From positions 124,001 through 188,000 of the forward strand of contig JANQPB010000027.1 of NCBI GenBank assembly GCA_028285495.1: a stretch of DNA of 64,000 nucleotides, given 5' to 3'. The notes under the pieces were generated by a model that was not told the origin of the DNA, searched no databases, and saw only the letters and a program-made list of their open reading frames with translations. Shown in pieces: positions 35,237 through 43,607 of this stretch; position 1 is the first letter of the stretch; each line of letters begins with the position of its first letter. The DNA comes from Acidimicrobiales bacterium (GTDB taxonomy: Bacteria; Actinomycetota; Acidimicrobiia; Acidimicrobiales; SZUA-35). The translations under genes were made by a program, and so were the position numbers.

Positions 35237-36075
35237 CTGGTGCCGTCGGTCGGGTCGGGAGGATCGACGGGGTGTCCGGTGGCCGGCGATGGCGGGTCGA
35301 CCGGCAGCGGCTCGTCGACCGACGGCGGCGGGGCGTCCACGGGAGGCGGCGACGCGACCGGCGGCGCGTTGGTCGGGGGCGGTGGGGCCATGACCGGCTG
35401 GCCGACCGGCGGTGGTGCGGTGGCGACGGGCTGACCGGTCGGTGGCGCCGGGGGCGGCGTCGACGGCCCCGCGCCCGCCTCGGTCGACGAGCCGCCGGCC
35501 GGGGCCCCGATCGGTGCCTGCTCCCCCAGCTCGTCGTCGGCGACGGCGGCGGCCCGATCGGCCACCAGGGCCTTGAGCCGGAGCGCCGTCTCGTGGCTCA
35601 TGCCGGGAACGGTGAGCCCGCCACTGCCGGCGGTCCGCATCTGCAGGGTGGCCAGCCCGTAGGCCCGGGCCAGCGGGCCACGGTCGATGCTGACGTGCTG
35701 GATCCGGGCGAAGGGCACGGTCACCACCGATCGGCTGATGACGCCGGACCGGAACGAGAAGTCCTGGTCCCGGACGAGGTAGCCGAGCCGGCTGACCTCG
35801 AGCGCCTGCAGCCAGGCGATGAGCCCGATCAGGACCAGCAGCCCGGCGGCGGCCACGGCCGGGACCCATCGGGGCATCGGCGACGAGTCGGGCACGGTCA
35901 GCGTGATCACGGCGGCGACGACGATCACGATGGCGGCTGCGACGGCGCTCCCGGTCAGGCGGATCCGCAGGAACCGAGGGTCGAGCGGCTCGAACCGGTC
36001 GTCGGGCAACCGCGGGAGCCCGGCCACGTCGATCGGTTCGTTGACGAAGGGTTCGTCGGTTGCGGCCGGCTGCAT
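35233..36075 (-). CDS. Bacterial PH-domain membrane protein (YdbS-like) with a Pro-rich tail
   Basis: 280 residues. Two membrane helices (~50-70 and 78-98), a bPH2 domain (YLVRDQDFSFRSGVISRSVVTVPFARIQHVSIDRGP) and a C-terminal ~90 residues rich in Pro, Val and Ala, possibly cytoplasmic or a partner-binding region. GGAGG seven bases before the ATG at 36075 fixes the start. Co-transcribed and overlapping with the larger PH protein. Confidence 0.87.
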   Translation of the reverse strand: MQPAATDEPFVNEPIDVAGLPRLPDDRFEPLDPRFLRIRLTGSAVAAAIVIVVAAVITLTVPDSSPMPRWVPAVAAAGLLVLIGLIAWLQALEVSRLGYLVRDQDFSFRSGVISRSVVTVPFARIQHVSIDRGPLARAYGLATLQMRTAGSGGLTVPGMSHETALRLKALVADRAAAVADDELGEQAPIGAPAGGSSTEAGAGPSTPPPAPPTGQPVATAPPPVGQPVMAPPPPTNAPPVASPPPVDAPPPSVDEPLPVDPPSPATGHPVDPPDPTDGTR

Positions 36076-36086
36076 CTCGGCACCTC

Positions 36087-36187
36087 CAGACCCCAGTCTG
36101 CCCACGTCCGGCGCGTGTTGCCCCAACCGGCCGGTGTCGGGCCGGTCCGGGGTCGCTGTCGGAGGCGGTCGACCCCAGACTGGGGCC
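36087..36187. promoter_or_regulatory. Divergent promoter with two inverted CAGACTGGGG copies
   Basis: The same 10-mer CAGACTGGGG lies at 36176-36185 on the plus strand and 36091-36100 on the minus strand. In each case CAGACT is placed as a -10: six bases before the HAD ATG on the plus strand and 19 bases before the PH-gene ATG on the minus strand. Around the plus copy there is a 13-base palindrome CCCCAG-A-CTGGGG (36173-36185), and around the minus copy CAGAC/GTCTG. Confidence 0.45.
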
Positions 36188-36919
36188 ATGGACGTTCCCC
36201 AAGCGGATGCAACGACGAGGTTCGATCCGGCCGCCGTGGCCGCCGTGGTGTTCGACATCGGCGGCGTGTTCACGTACCCCGACTACGTACCGGTCGAGCG
36301 CCGTCTCGGCGACCTCGGCGTGGCCGCCCCCGACGACGTCAGCGCCTACCGGCGGGCCCACCACGCCGGGGTCTTCGCCCTCACCGCCGCCGAGCGACCG
36401 ACCCGCGAGCACCATCCCGACTTCTGGGAGGTCTACGACGCCGCCTACGCCGCGACCCTGGGCGTGGCCGCCGCCGCCGTCGACGACTTCCGGGTCGCGA
36501 TCCGCAACACCTGGAGCTGGGTCCACGACGACAACGTGGCCTCGTTCCACGGCCTGGCCGAGGCCGACCTGCCGCTTGCCATCGTCTCCAACAACGACGG
36601 CACCGCACCGCAGCAGATGCAGGACTTCGGCGTGTGCCAGGTCGGGACCGGCCCCCTGCCGTCGGTGGCCGCCATCGTGGACTCGACGATCGAGGGGGTG
36701 GCCAAGCCCGACCCGGCGATCTTCCGGCCGGCCCTCGATGCGCTGGCGATCGAGCCGGAGCGGGTGCTGTACGTCGGCGACACGGTGCACGCCGACGTAC
36801 GGGGGGCGACGGCGGCGGGCATGCAGGTCATCCAGCTCGACCCGTTCGACCACCACCGGGGCTTCGATCACGCCCGCTGCCGGGATCTGGCCGAGCTGCG
36901 GACCCTGCTGGGGCGCTGA
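36188..36919 (+). CDS. HAD-superfamily hydrolase (IA, YihX-like)
   Basis: 243 residues. VVFDIGGVFT (motif I with nucleophile Asp; the second position Gly is usual in the DxGG subgroup), AIVSNNDG (motif II), GVAKPDPAIF (motif III Lys) and LYVGDTVHADVRGA (motif IV). Likely a small-molecule phosphatase. ATG 36188 at leaderless spacing from CAGACT. Confidence 0.88.
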   Translation: MDVPQADATTRFDPAAVAAVVFDIGGVFTYPDYVPVERRLGDLGVAAPDDVSAYRRAHHAGVFALTAAERPTREHHPDFWEVYDAAYAATLGVAAAAVDDFRVAIRNTWSWVHDDNVASFHGLAEADLPLAIVSNNDGTAPQQMQDFGVCQVGTGPLPSVAAIVDSTIEGVAKPDPAIFRPALDALAIEPERVLYVGDTVHADVRGATAAGMQVIQLDPFDHHRGFDHARCRDLAELRTLLGR

Positions 36920-37001
36920 GGCGCCGAGGCGCCGGCCGCCGACGGCGAAACGTGCATCCAACCGTGAACCGAACCGTTGATCGGGCCGTGAACCGATCGG
37001 G

Positions 37002-37007
37002 TCGACT
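37002..37007 (+). promoter_or_regulatory. -10 box TCGACT and upstream 24-base-spaced repeats
   Basis: TCGACT ends six bases before ATG 37014. Upstream, CCGTGAACCGA occurs at 36962-36972 and 36986-36996, exactly 24 bases apart, a possible binding site for a regulator. Confidence 0.35.
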
Positions 37008-37013
37008 GGATCC

Positions 37014-37763
37014 ATGGGTGATCTGGTCGACGTCGACGAGTGGTGCCGCTGGCTGGCCAGCCGGCGCGGACGGCGGACGTTGGAGCGGTGGGCCGCCGAG
37101 CATCCGGTCCTGGGCCAGCGTCCGCCGTTCGGCGACGTGCGGGCGGGCGGGCTCGGCGAGGTCCGCTGGTCGCCGCTGGTCGACCGTCGCCAGGCCGCGC
37201 TCGTCGCCCTGACCCAGCGCGGCGACGGCCGTGCCGCCATCACGCTGCTGGTGCAGCTCCGCCCCGGCCTCGGTCGCCTGGTCCGGTTGGAGCAGCGGCG
37301 GTGGGGGATCGGCCGGGCCGAGGCGGTCGACGAGGTCCGATCTGCGTTCTTCGAGACGGTGTGCGTGCACCCGCTCCACCACCGGCCCGATCGGATCGCG
37401 GCCAACCTGGTGCTCGACACCCGCCAACGACTGCGCCGCAGTGCGTGCGGCAGCCGGCGCCCGCCGCCGACCCGACGCCCGTTCGCCGGCGAGGCCACGG
37501 GCCGGCCTCCGCCGCCCGGCTCGGCGGCGCTCCCCTCGATCGATCTCCTCGACGCCGTCGGCCGCGTGGTCCGGGCCCTGCCCGGCTCGGCGCACTCCCG
37601 GGCCGTCACGGCCACGGCTGCGTACCGGGCATGGGTGCTCGACCAGTCACACGGCGCCATCGCCGACGACCTCGGCCTCGATCGGGCGGCCGTTCGCCAG
37701 CGTCTGCATCGGCTCCGATCCGCCGTTCGCCACCAGTGGCACGACCACGACGAGGCGGCGTGA
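37014..37763 (+). CDS. Sigma-factor-like HTH protein
   Basis: 249 residues. The C-terminal ~50 residues form a sigma region-4-like helix-turn-helix (SHGAIADDLGLDRAAVRQRLHRLRSAV). The middle part (ALVALTQRGDGRAAITLLVQLRPGLGRLVR) resembles a region-2 helix bundle but lacks the aromatic -10 recognition set I would expect. A Pro/Arg-rich linker separates them. It may be a divergent ECF-like factor or a regulator; no anti-sigma gene is adjacent. Followed by a strong terminator. Confidence 0.55.
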   Translation: MGDLVDVDEWCRWLASRRGRRTLERWAAEHPVLGQRPPFGDVRAGGLGEVRWSPLVDRRQAALVALTQRGDGRAAITLLVQLRPGLGRLVRLEQRRWGIGRAEAVDEVRSAFFETVCVHPLHHRPDRIAANLVLDTRQRLRRSACGSRRPPPTRRPFAGEATGRPPPPGSAALPSIDLLDAVGRVVRALPGSAHSRAVTATAAYRAWVLDQSHGAIADDLGLDRAAVRQRLHRLRSAVRHQWHDHDEAA

Positions 37764-37826
37764 CCACCGGGTGCCCGCCAGGCGCCACGTTGGCATCGAG
37801 GCGATCGGCGGCGACGGGGACGCGCC

Positions 37827-37857
37827 GAGGCGCCGTGTCCAGCGGACACGGCGCCTC
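37827..37857. terminator. Strong bidirectional terminator
   Basis: GAGGCGCCGTGTCC (37827-37840), loop AGC, GGACACGGCGCCTC (37844-37857): a perfect 14-base-pair stem between the convergent sigma-like and permease genes. Confidence 0.75.
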
Positions 37858-37888
37858 ACCACCGGGCCAGGGCCGGAGCCCGGGTCGG

Positions 37889-40411
37889 TCAGCTGGCGAT
37901 GGCGTCGAGCACCTTCAGCCGCCCGGCCCGCCTGGCCGGGCCCCAGGCCGCAACCAGGCCGGCCAGCCCTGCGATCGCGACCAGGATCGCGATCCGGGTG
38001 ACGGGGATGGCCAGGGTGTCGGTGACCGTGGCCGGCAGGGCCGCAACCGCCGCCCAACCGAACAGCACGCCGACGGCCACGCCGAGGGCGGCACCGAACA
38101 CGGCGACCAGGGCCGCCTCCAGGCGGATCATCCGCCGGAGCTGACGTCGGGTCATGCCGACCGCCCGCAGCAGGCCGAGCTCTCGCGTCCGCTCGAAGAC
38201 CGAGAGGGCCAGGGTGTTGGCGATGCCGATGAGGGCGATGACGACCGCCAGCACCACCATCACGTTGACCGCGGCCAGGGCCTGGTCGATCTGGCCCTCG
38301 ATCGAGTCGACGAAGGCGTTCGTCGTCGACAGGTCCATGCCGGGGAACTCCTCGGCGATCGGAGCGAAGACGGCGTCGGCCTGGCCCTCGGTGGTGCCAT
38401 CGGTCAGGTTCATGGCCAGCCAGTCGTCGCCGGTGCTGGCCCCGACCGCGGCGAAGGTCGACAGGTCGACGAGGTAGTACTCCTCGATGACGGTGTTGTC
38501 CTCGAAGATGCCGATCACGGTCATGTCCCGGCTGGCGCCGCTCTCGAACGTCATCGGGATCGTGTCGCCGACGTCGATGCCGAGGGCGTCGGCCTCCTCG
38601 TTGGCCACGAGCACGGCGTCGGTCACCGTCGGGTCGGTGGCCACACCGGACGACACACCGATGTCGAACAGGACCTCGGTGGCAGCCAGATCGGAGCCCA
38701 TCAGGGTCTGCTCGACGCCGTCGATGATGGCCCGGTCGTACCGGAAGCGGGTCAGGGTGTCGACCACGCCGGACTCGGTGAACCGCTCCGCCACCTCGGG
38801 CGGGAAGGTGGAGGCGTTCTCGATGGCCAGGTAGTCGGCCCGAACCGAGCTCTCCAGGGTCGAGCGGAACTGGGCCTTGACCGATTCGCCGACCGTCAGC
38901 GTCATCGCCACGACGGCCAGGCCGATCATGAGCGCCGCCGCGGTGGTGGCGGTCCGCTGCGGGTTGCGCCCGGCGTTCTGCTGGGCCAGGTGGCCAGAGG
39001 CGCCGAGCGCACGGCGAAGCGGCCAGCCGAGGGCCCGGGTGACCGGGACGGCGACCAGCGGGCTCAGCATGGTCACGCCGACGAACACGCCGATCGCACC
39101 GGCGGCGAGCAGCAGGATGATCGAGGTCGTGGTCGAGGCGACGAACAGCCCGACCGACCCGGCGGCGACGCCGGCTGCGGCCAGGAGGCCGCCGAGCGCC
39201 ATCCGCAGGCGGGTGCTGGCCGATCCGGCGGCGGCGCCGTCACGGAGGGCGGCGACCGGGGGAACCCGAGAAGCCTTGCGGGCCGGGCCGATGGCCGAGA
39301 GCAGGGTGACGACGATGCCGATCCCGCAGGCGGCGACGATCGTGCGGGTCGACAGGACCAGCGGCGAGTCGGGCAGGTCGGCGCCGATGAGGCCGAACAG
39401 GCCACGCAGGCCATAGGTCAGACCGAGACCGACCACGATGCCGACGGCGGAGGCGACGACCCCGATGACGGCGGCCTCGCCGAGCACCGAGCGGCGGATC
39501 TGGGCCGGGTCGGCACCGACGGTCCGCATGAGCGCCAGCTCACGGGTCCGCTGCCCGAGCACGATCGAGAACGTGTTGTAGATGATGAAGATCGAGACGA
39601 ACAGCGACACGCCGGCGAAGCCGAGCAGGATGTTGCCGAGGATGTTGATGCCCTGGTCGAACTCGGCCCGCTGCTCGGACTCGAGCGTGGCCTGGTCGAC
39701 CACCTCGGTGCCGTCGACGAGCCCGGCCATCGTCACCTCGACCGTGCCCCGGTCGAACCCGGGCTCGACGGCGACGGCGATCGAGTCGTAGCCGTCCTGG
39801 CCGAGCAGGCCCTGCAGGGTGCTGGTCTCGAGGTGCATCAGCGTGGCCCCGAGCGTGTCGTTGTCGGCCCCGAACCTGGTGAGGCCGGTCAGCTCCAGCC
39901 GGGTCGTGCCCGTCGGGGTGATGACGTCGTAGCTCTCGCCGAGGGCGAAGCCGTGCGTGGCGGCGGCGTCGAGGTCCATCGTGAACTCGCCGGCGGCCAC
40001 CGGCGGCTCACCCTCGACGAGCGTCATCATCGACAGGCGGGGGTCGTCGATCCAGCCGAACGCCAGCTGGGGAGGGCCGTTGATCGAGATCGTCTCGCCG
40101 TTGGCGTTGACCGGTCGGATGGTCATCTCGGCCTCGACGAAACCGGCGGCGGCGTCAACGCCGTCGATGGCACGGACGTCGTCGAGCGTCGAGGTCGGCA
40201 GCGTGTCGGCCTCCCCGAACCCGCCGACCGGGCGCAGCTCGAGGTCGGTGCCGGCGGTGATGTCCTCGGACAGGTCGCCGAAGCTGGAGCGGAGCCCGTC
40301 GGTCAGCACGAGGGCCGACACCACGAAGGCGACCGCCAGGACGACGGCGAAGGTGGTCAGGGCCAACCGGATGCGGTTGGCGGCGAGGTTCTTGATGGTC
40401 AAGCGGAGCAT
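37889..40411 (-). CDS. ABC transporter permease, FtsX/MacB type
   Basis: 840 residues. An N-terminal helix, a ~240-residue extracellular MacB-like core, three helices ending in VFERTRELG/GQRTRELALMRTVGA (FtsX signature, first copy), a second extracellular core, and three more helices with FERTRELGLLRAVGMTRRQLRRMIRLEA (second copy). Fits a single-chain, two-module permease for lipoprotein, lipid or peptide transfer. It pairs with the ATPase 30 bases upstream. Confidence 0.93.
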   Translation of the reverse strand: MLRLTIKNLAANRIRLALTTFAVVLAVAFVVSALVLTDGLRSSFGDLSEDITAGTDLELRPVGGFGEADTLPTSTLDDVRAIDGVDAAAGFVEAEMTIRPVNANGETISINGPPQLAFGWIDDPRLSMMTLVEGEPPVAAGEFTMDLDAAATHGFALGESYDVITPTGTTRLELTGLTRFGADNDTLGATLMHLETSTLQGLLGQDGYDSIAVAVEPGFDRGTVEVTMAGLVDGTEVVDQATLESEQRAEFDQGINILGNILLGFAGVSLFVSIFIIYNTFSIVLGQRTRELALMRTVGADPAQIRRSVLGEAAVIGVVASAVGIVVGLGLTYGLRGLFGLIGADLPDSPLVLSTRTIVAACGIGIVVTLLSAIGPARKASRVPPVAALRDGAAAGSASTRLRMALGGLLAAAGVAAGSVGLFVASTTTSIILLLAAGAIGVFVGVTMLSPLVAVPVTRALGWPLRRALGASGHLAQQNAGRNPQRTATTAAALMIGLAVVAMTLTVGESVKAQFRSTLESSVRADYLAIENASTFPPEVAERFTESGVVDTLTRFRYDRAIIDGVEQTLMGSDLAATEVLFDIGVSSGVATDPTVTDAVLVANEEADALGIDVGDTIPMTFESGASRDMTVIGIFEDNTVIEEYYLVDLSTFAAVGASTGDDWLAMNLTDGTTEGQADAVFAPIAEEFPGMDLSTTNAFVDSIEGQIDQALAAVNVMVVLAVVIALIGIANTLALSVFERTRELGLLRAVGMTRRQLRRMIRLEAALVAVFGAALGVAVGVLFGWAAVAALPATVTDTLAIPVTRIAILVAIAGLAGLVAAWGPARRAGRLKVLDAIAS

Positions 40412-40441
40412 TGGTCGGAGTCCTTCCCCTCGAAGTTCCGC

Positions 40442-41233
40442 TCAGTCGCCCAGACCGCGCATGCGGTCGAGCACCGAGTCGGCGGTCGGGTCGTGCAGCT
40501 CGGAGACGATGCGGCCGTCGGCCAGGAAGACCACACGATCGGCGTAGGAGGCGGCGACGGGGTCGTGGGTGACCATGACGATGGTCTGGCCGAGCTCGGC
40601 GACGGCCCACTGCATGAAGCTGAGGATCTCACCCCCGGTGCGGGAGTCGAGGTTGCCGGTCGGCTCGTCGGCGAAGATGATCGCCGGGCGGCTGGCCAGG
40701 GCCCTGGCCACGGCGACCCGCTGCTGCTGGCCACCCGAGAGCTCGCTCGGACGGTGGCCGAGGCGGTCGCCGAGGCCGACGGTGTCGACCACGTGGGTCA
40801 GCCACTCGCGGTCGGGACGGGTGCCGGCCAGGTCCATCGGGAGGGTGATGTTCTCGATGGCGCTGAGGGTCGGGATCAGGTTGAAGGCCTGGAAGACGAA
40901 GCCGATCCGCTCCCGGCGGAGCCGGGTCAGCTGCTTCTCGTCGAGGTCGGACAGGTCGGTGTCGCCGATGACGGCCCGACCGCTGGTGAGGCGGTCGAGG
41001 CCGGCCAGGCACTGCATCAGCGTCGACTTGCCCGAGCCCGACGGGCCCATGATCGCGGTCATGCGGCCGGTCTCGAAGGCGACGTCGACCGAGGCCAGGG
41101 CGGTGACCTCGGTGTCGCCGGTTCCGTAGACCTTGGTGGCGCCGATCGCCGCTGCGGCGGCCGAGCCAACCCGGCGGCCGGCATCGATCGGGGCGGCCGT
41201 CGTGCCGGTGGAGGAGTCGAAGGTCATGGTCAT
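40442..41233 (-). CDS. ABC transporter ATPase, LolD/MacB type
   Basis: 263 residues. Walker A GPSGSGKST, Q-loop VFQAFNLIP, signature LSGGQQQRVAVARAL, Walker B IIFADEPTGNLDS and H-loop VTHDP. The N-terminus carries an extra ~30 residues. It energises the adjacent FtsX-like permease. Expressed first in the two-gene operon; AAAGAGA precedes ATG 41233. Confidence 0.95.
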   Translation of the reverse strand: MTMTFDSSTGTTAAPIDAGRRVGSAAAAAIGATKVYGTGDTEVTALASVDVAFETGRMTAIMGPSGSGKSTLMQCLAGLDRLTSGRAVIGDTDLSDLDEKQLTRLRRERIGFVFQAFNLIPTLSAIENITLPMDLAGTRPDREWLTHVVDTVGLGDRLGHRPSELSGGQQQRVAVARALASRPAIIFADEPTGNLDSRTGGEILSFMQWAVAELGQTIVMVTHDPVAASYADRVVFLADGRIVSELHDPTADSVLDRMRGLGD

Positions 41234-41291
41234 CGTGGTCTCTTTCGGATCGTTTTCGCGTATGTCGACGACGCTAAGACCAGTGGTTTCG

Positions 41292-41305
41292 GCCCGATAT
41301 CGGGC
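41292..41305. promoter_or_regulatory. 14-base perfect palindrome upstream of the ABC operon
   Basis: GCCCGATATCGGGC, 58 bases before the ATPase start. It would lie near -30 of a promoter whose reverse-strand -10 could be ACATAC or TAGCGT. It is a candidate operator; no cognate regulator is adjacent. Confidence 0.4.
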
Positions 41306-41331
41306 GTCCTCCTGATCGGACCCCGGAACCC

Positions 41332-41346
41332 GACCCCGACGGGGTC
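41332..41346 (-). terminator. Hairpin downstream of the chemoreceptor gene
   Basis: GACCCCG-A-CGGGGTC, about 100 bases after the chemoreceptor stop (41450) and before the ABC promoter. Weak evidence for termination; no U-tract. Confidence 0.3.
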
Positions 41347-41449
41347 AGGGTGCACGCCGGCCCTACTCAGGGTCGATCTCGGGGTTGCCCCTCAGGGTCG
41401 CCCCGGGCGGGCCGTGGCCCGATCGCAGCGCGGCGGTGCGGTGCGAGGG

Positions 41450-43558
41450 TCAGCTCCGGCCGACGACGACCTGCCGGAGAACCCCGGCGACCTCGGCCAG
41501 CGACTCGGAGGCGTCGGCGACGTCGGCGGCCAGATCGTTGGTCGACCGGACCGACTCGGCGGCCGACGACACGCTGGCGCTGATCTGGTCGACGGAGTTG
41601 CTGGCCGTCGTGGCCTGGTCGGCGATGTTCCTGGTCCGCTCGACCTGATGCTCGGTCTCGGCGGCGATGCCCGTCTGCAGTGCGCCGATGCTGCGGCTGG
41701 TGACGCTCTGTTCCTCCAGTGCACCGGAGATGCTGACCTGCAGCTCGCTGATGGAGCGGATGGTGTCGTCGATCCGCCCGATGGCCTCGGTGGCCTCACC
41801 GGTCTGGCTTCGCATGGCCTGCACCCGGGCGGCGATCTTCTCCGAGCTCACCGCCGTCTGCTCGGCCAGTTGCTTCACCTCGTTGGCCACGACGGCGAAA
41901 CCCTTGCCCGACTCGCCGGCCCTGGCCGCCTCGATGGTGGCGTTGAGCGCCAGCAGCTTCGTCTGCTCGGTGATCGAGGCGATCAGCTCGACCACCTCCT
42001 CGACCTCGACGCTGGCCTCCGACAGCCGCTGGATCGTGGCCGTTGCCCGCCCCGCCTCGTCGACCGCCTGGTCGGCCACCGTGGCCGCCTGCGACGTGTT
42101 GTCGGCGATCTCGGCGATCGAGATCATCATCTGATCGAGGGCATCGGCCGACTCGCCAACCGAGCGGGCGATGGAGGCCATGCCGGTGTCCATCGACCCG
42201 ATGGCCTGCTGGACCTCACGGACGCTGGTCCGGACCTCGTTGGCCGCGTCGGCCACCGTCACCGTCTCGGCCGACGCAGCGCTGGCAGCCGAGGCCAGCG
42301 CCGAGCTGGAGTCGGCCAGGCTCCGCTCGCCGGAGGCCATGTCGGCGATCGAGCGGGTCTTGAGCAGCAGCGGTCGAGTCAGGCTTCGGCCGATCAGCCA
42401 GGCCAGGGCTGCGGTGACCAGCACCACGATGGCCGTGCCGGTGAGCAGCATGTTGCGCATCTGGGTCCGCCCGGCGGCCAGCTTGTCGGCCACGCCGGCC
42501 GAGTCGGCCCTCGCTGCGTTGACGACGATCACCCAGTCCCATGGCTGGAAGTAGGCGAAGTGGGCGTCGATGACGCGGCCGTCGTCGAGGACGTACTCGG
42601 CGCTCCCGACTCCGCCGTCGCCGAGGACGATCGCCTCCTCGACGATCCGCTCGACGTAGCGCCGGCCGTCCGCGTCGACCGTGTCGAGGGCGTTCTCGCC
42701 GTCGAGCGATCCGTCGGCGCTGAACACGTAGTCGCCCCGCTGGGCCCCCGTCGCCCGGAGCACGGTCATGAAGCCGTTCGGTCCGACGTCGACGTTGACG
42801 ACCGAGTCCCTGAGCTCGTCGACCGCGTCCTGCGGCAGGCCGACGAAGAACGAGCCGATGACGGCTCCCCTGGCGTCGAAGATCGGGGCGTAGGCGGTGA
42901 TGTACCAGCGGTTGACGACAAACGCCGTGCCGAGGAACGTCTCGCCGTCGAGCAGGGTGTTGACCACGGCGTTCGGGCTGCCGTCCGGGTTGGTGGCCGG
43001 GATGTAGGTACCGATGGCCCTGGTGCCGTCGGCCTTGGCCACGTTGGTCGCCACCCGGAGCATGTCGCCGTCGTCGTTCATCCGCTGGAAGACGGTCGAG
43101 ATGGCGCCGACCTGGCGCAGCACCTCGTCGACCAGGACGGCCTCGTCGTCCGGATCGTCGACCTGCCCGAGCCACTGGTCCCCGACCCGCATCTGGGGAA
43201 GCGAGAGCGGCGTCGTCGAGAGGTCGAACTGGTTGACGGCCGACCACGGCACCAACGCCTCGTCCGAGGTGTTGAAGCCGCCCATCTGCTCGGCCAGGTT
43301 CTCCCCGACCCGCACGTCGGCGGCGAGCTTCTGCCGCAACGTCGCATCGGTGGTGGCCACGATGTCCTCGGTGCTGGCGGCGATCGAGTCGAGCCTCGCG
43401 TACTCCAGCTCGACCGCCTCGGCGGTGGCGGCGTCGGCGAAGCCGCCGGCCTGCACGATACCGATCGTCATCGTCGTCACTCCGGCCGCCATGGCCGCGA
43501 CCACGGCCACGAGCACGACCTTGGTGGTGATGGCAACCCGATTGATCAACGAGAACAT
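41450..43558 (-). CDS. Methyl-accepting chemotaxis protein with a periplasmic Cache domain
   Basis: 702 residues. One helix at ~10-34, an extracellular sensor of about 330 residues with Cache features (NRWYITAYAPIFDARGAVIGSFFVGL and HFAYFQPWDWVIVVNA), a second helix (TGTAIVVLVTAALAWLIG), a short HAMP-like link, and the coiled-coil signalling domain with hairpin tip NATIEAARAGESGKGFAVVANEVKQLA. No CheA, CheW, CheR or flagellar gene is nearby. It follows tsaD by 49 bases on the same strand. Confidence 0.93.
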   Translation of the reverse strand: MFSLINRVAITTKVVLVAVVAAMAAGVTTMTIGIVQAGGFADAATAEAVELEYARLDSIAASTEDIVATTDATLRQKLAADVRVGENLAEQMGGFNTSDEALVPWSAVNQFDLSTTPLSLPQMRVGDQWLGQVDDPDDEAVLVDEVLRQVGAISTVFQRMNDDGDMLRVATNVAKADGTRAIGTYIPATNPDGSPNAVVNTLLDGETFLGTAFVVNRWYITAYAPIFDARGAVIGSFFVGLPQDAVDELRDSVVNVDVGPNGFMTVLRATGAQRGDYVFSADGSLDGENALDTVDADGRRYVERIVEEAIVLGDGGVGSAEYVLDDGRVIDAHFAYFQPWDWVIVVNAARADSAGVADKLAAGRTQMRNMLLTGTAIVVLVTAALAWLIGRSLTRPLLLKTRSIADMASGERSLADSSSALASAASAASAETVTVADAANEVRTSVREVQQAIGSMDTGMASIARSVGESADALDQMMISIAEIADNTSQAATVADQAVDEAGRATATIQRLSEASVEVEEVVELIASITEQTKLLALNATIEAARAGESGKGFAVVANEVKQLAEQTAVSSEKIAARVQAMRSQTGEATEAIGRIDDTIRSISELQVSISGALEEQSVTSRSIGALQTGIAAETEHQVERTRNIADQATTASNSVDQISASVSSAAESVRSTNDLAADVADASESLAEVAGVLRQVVVGRS

Positions 43559-43607
43559 GCCTCTTTGGGTCGGAGGTTTCGCCTCGCGACCTGAGCGGGT
43601 TCGCCGG

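Noticed and set aside
37040..43594. Very long uninterrupted plus-strand reading frame (over 2100 codons)
   Set aside because: It runs antisense to the ABC transporter and chemoreceptor genes. High GC removes stops from that phase; the translation is low-complexity Gly/Arg/Asp with no domain.
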